The position numbers and the translations under genes are program-made. 6,227 nucleotides of DNA from Lawsonibacter sp. (GTDB lineage: Bacteria > Bacillota > Clostridia > Oscillospirales > Oscillospiraceae), in contig JAAWNI010000133.1 in NCBI GenBank assembly GCA_022798855.1, forward strand, positions 1 to 6,227, in the 5' to 3' direction. The number at the start of each line of letters is the position of its first letter. Within the stretch, counting starts at the first letter, position 1. The notes beneath the pieces are model-generated. The model was not told the origin of the DNA and did no database searches. It saw nothing but the letters and a program-made list of their open reading frames with translations. This document shows positions 5,243 to 6,227 of the stretch, piece by piece.

Positions 5243-5357
5243 ATTTGTATTTCCGCGCGCAGGGCGCGACGTTTGTAATCTGGTAAAACGGCCCCTGCCC
5301 GCAGGCGCCCTTGTGTTTCTAAGACCCGCAAACAATATACGATAGGAGAGATTTATT
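5243..5357 (+). promoter_or_regulatory. Structured pgk-tpiA spacer
   Basis: The gap holds several competing stems: CGCGC/GCGCG (5254-5258 with 5264-5268), AGGGCGC (5261-5267) with GCGCCCT (5305-5311), and an inner CCTG/CAGG hairpin around 5294-5305. None is followed by a T run, so read-through to tpiA is expected. The 11-mer AGGGCGCGACG (5261-5271) also occurs at 34-44. I infer either a degenerate dispersed repeat or an intercistronic stem that stabilises the pgk message. No promoter pair with acceptable spacing is visible. Confidence 0.5.
5343..5348 (+). promoter_or_regulatory. tpiA ribosome binding site
   Basis: TAGGAG lies nine bases before ATG at 5358. It supports the annotated start, which gives the family's typical short lead (12 residues) before the catalytic NWKMN motif. 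Confidence 0.8.
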
Positions 5358-6131
5358 ATGAATCGCCGCTACCGCAAGACTATTATCGCAGGAAACTGGA
5401 AAATGAACAACACCCTGTCCCAGACCAAGGCCTTCGCCGAGGAGATCAAGCCCATCATGCCCAAGGGCAAGTGGTGCAACGTGGTGCTCTGCGTGCCCGC
5501 CGTGAACATCCAGGCCGCCGTCCGTCTGTTCAAGGACTGCCATATCGCCATCGGCGCGGAAACCTGCCACGAGCTGGACCACGGCGCTTACACCGGCGAG
5601 ATCACCGCCGCCATGATCAAGGAGGCCGGGGCCAAGTACGTCATCATCGGCCACTCCGAGCGCCGCCAGTACTACAACGAGACAGATTTCACCGTAAACA
5701 AGAAGGTCCACGCCGCCATCGAGGCCGGCCTGATCCCTATCATCTGCGTGGGCGAGAGCCTGGAGCAGCGGGAGCTGGGCGTCACCATGGAGCTCATCGC
5801 CTATCAGGTGAAGTGCGCCCTGGCCGGCGTGGCCCCCGAGAAGGTGCGCCACATCGTCATCGCCTATGAGCCCCTGTGGGCCATCGGCACCGGCAAGACC
5901 GCCACCGCAGAGCAGGCCGGCGAGGTCTGCCAGGCCATCCGCACCGTCATCCGCAAGCAGTACGGCGCCCATGTGGCCCGGTCCGTCACCATCCAGTACG
6001 GCGGCTCCATGAACGCCAAGAACGCCGAGGAACTGCTGGCCCAGCCCGACGTGGACGGCGGCCTGATCGGCGGCGCCGCCCTGAAGCCCGCCGACTTCGT
6101 GAAGATTATCGAGGCTGCCAATCAGGAGTAA
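5358..6131 (+). CDS. tpiA: Triosephosphate isomerase
   Basis: TpiA interconverts dihydroxyacetone phosphate and glyceraldehyde 3-phosphate in glycolysis and gluconeogenesis. The 257-residue chain is a standard-length TIM barrel. The catalytic set is complete: Asn13 and Lys15 in AGNWKMN (11-17), His99 in IGHSERRQYYNETD (97-110), and Glu171 at the start of flexible loop 6, EPLWAIGTGKT (171-181). The phosphate-binding ends are YGGSMNAKN (214-222) and VDGGLIGGAAL (232-242). The dimer-interface loop 3 reads GAETCHELDHGAYTGEI (66-82); most bacterial enzymes have GAQN where this one has GAET, while the GA(Y/F)TGE part is kept. Codon use matches pgk (C-ending, AAG for Lys), indicating strong expression. 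It is the last gene of the plus-strand unit visible here; a downstream phosphoglycerate mutase, common in such clusters, would lie beyond the window and cannot be confirmed. Confidence 0.98.
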   Translation: MNRRYRKTIIAGNWKMNNTLSQTKAFAEEIKPIMPKGKWCNVVLCVPAVNIQAAVRLFKDCHIAIGAETCHELDHGAYTGEITAAMIKEAGAKYVIIGHSERRQYYNETDFTVNKKVHAAIEAGLIPIICVGESLEQRELGVTMELIAYQVKCALAGVAPEKVRHIVIAYEPLWAIGTGKTATAEQAGEVCQAIRTVIRKQYGAHVARSVTIQYGGSMNAKNAEELLAQPDVDGGLIGGAALKPADFVKIIEAANQE

Positions 6132-6227
6132 GAACCTGTATTCACAATCTCAAACGACCGTCTGGACGGACCTTTTGCCGCCTTGCGGCGTTAAAAAATC
6201 TTGAAATCCACAAAGGATTCCTGTGAT
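6132..6227. repeat. Structured non-coding tail after tpiA, possible dispersed element
   Basis: Three small inverted repeats follow one another: CCGT/ACGG (6158-6161 with 6166-6169), GCCGC/GCGGC around CTT (6177-6181 with 6185-6189), and AATCC/GGATT around ACAAA (about 6205-6219). The second is followed by TTAAAAAA, not T, so there is no convincing tpiA terminator inside the window. The sequence feels like the end of an intergenic repeat common in gut clostridia, but that is recollection, not a search. It is cut off by the window edge. Confidence 0.4.

Noticed and set aside
3851..5335. 494-codon open frame on the minus strand, opposite pgk
   Set aside because: It is the antisense shadow of a gene with C/G-ending codons: the product is low-complexity Gly/Ala/Leu/Val with runs of GG and LL, has no recognisable domain, and the sense strand encodes an unmistakable Pgk.
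5311..5340. Candidate tpiA promoter TTGTGT ... TATACG
   Set aside because: The spacing is about 19 bp and the start point would fall at or beyond the tpiA ribosome binding site, so it could not make a translatable leader.
5319..5972. 217-codon minus-strand open frame opposite tpiA
   Set aside because: Same antisense codon-bias artefact; Gly/Asp/Leu-rich and no family features.
6177..6198. GCCGC-CTT-GCGGC hairpin as tpiA terminator
   Set aside because: It is followed by TTAAAAAA on the plus strand and by AAAA on the minus strand; neither gives the T run a rho-independent terminator needs.

Overview
The window reads as GC-rich chromosomal DNA from a Gram-positive gut clostridium. My best guess is the Oscillospiraceae (Flavonifractor/Oscillibacter-like). 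That placement rests on strong AGGAGG-type ribosome binding sites, AT-rich Firmicutes-style promoters in an otherwise GC-rich genome, C/G-ending codons in the glycolytic genes, and the general feel of the protein sequences and intergenic repeats. It is an inference, not a database result.

Layout. Positions 1-319 hold no gene. They contain a cluster of short GC-rich palindromic repeats and end in a rho-independent terminator pointing rightward. On the minus strand, cinA (3063-1804) is followed by a MATE-family efflux transporter (1714-320). The 89-bp gap between them carries a perfect 8-bp GC hairpin. A 372-bp AT-richer divergent region (3064-3435) contains an extended -10 promoter for cinA and a near-consensus promoter for the plus-strand genes. 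On the plus strand come trmL (3436-3924), pgk (3971-5242) and tpiA (5358-6131). The window ends in about 96 bp of structured non-coding sequence that looks like part of a dispersed element.

How the genes work together. Pgk and TpiA are enzymes of lower glycolysis, and their C-ending codons suggest high expression. They appear to be transcribed with trmL, a wobble-nucleotide 2'-O-methyltransferase, from the single good promoter seen upstream of trmL. No gap gene lies between or before them. CinA (probable NMN deamidase and nucleotide-pyrophosphatase-like housekeeping protein) and the MATE transporter are probably co-transcribed leftward with a structured gap, but share no obvious pathway.

I found no convincing undescribed biological system. 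The points most worth a second look are an unusual lysine/glutamate-rich insertion and an Arg-to-Lys change in the substrate site of Pgk, the altered loop-3 sequence in TpiA, the mirrored repeat cluster at the left end whose hairpin resembles the adjacent terminator, the structured pgk-tpiA spacer sharing an 11-mer with that cluster, and the unexplained 250 bp between the divergent promoters.
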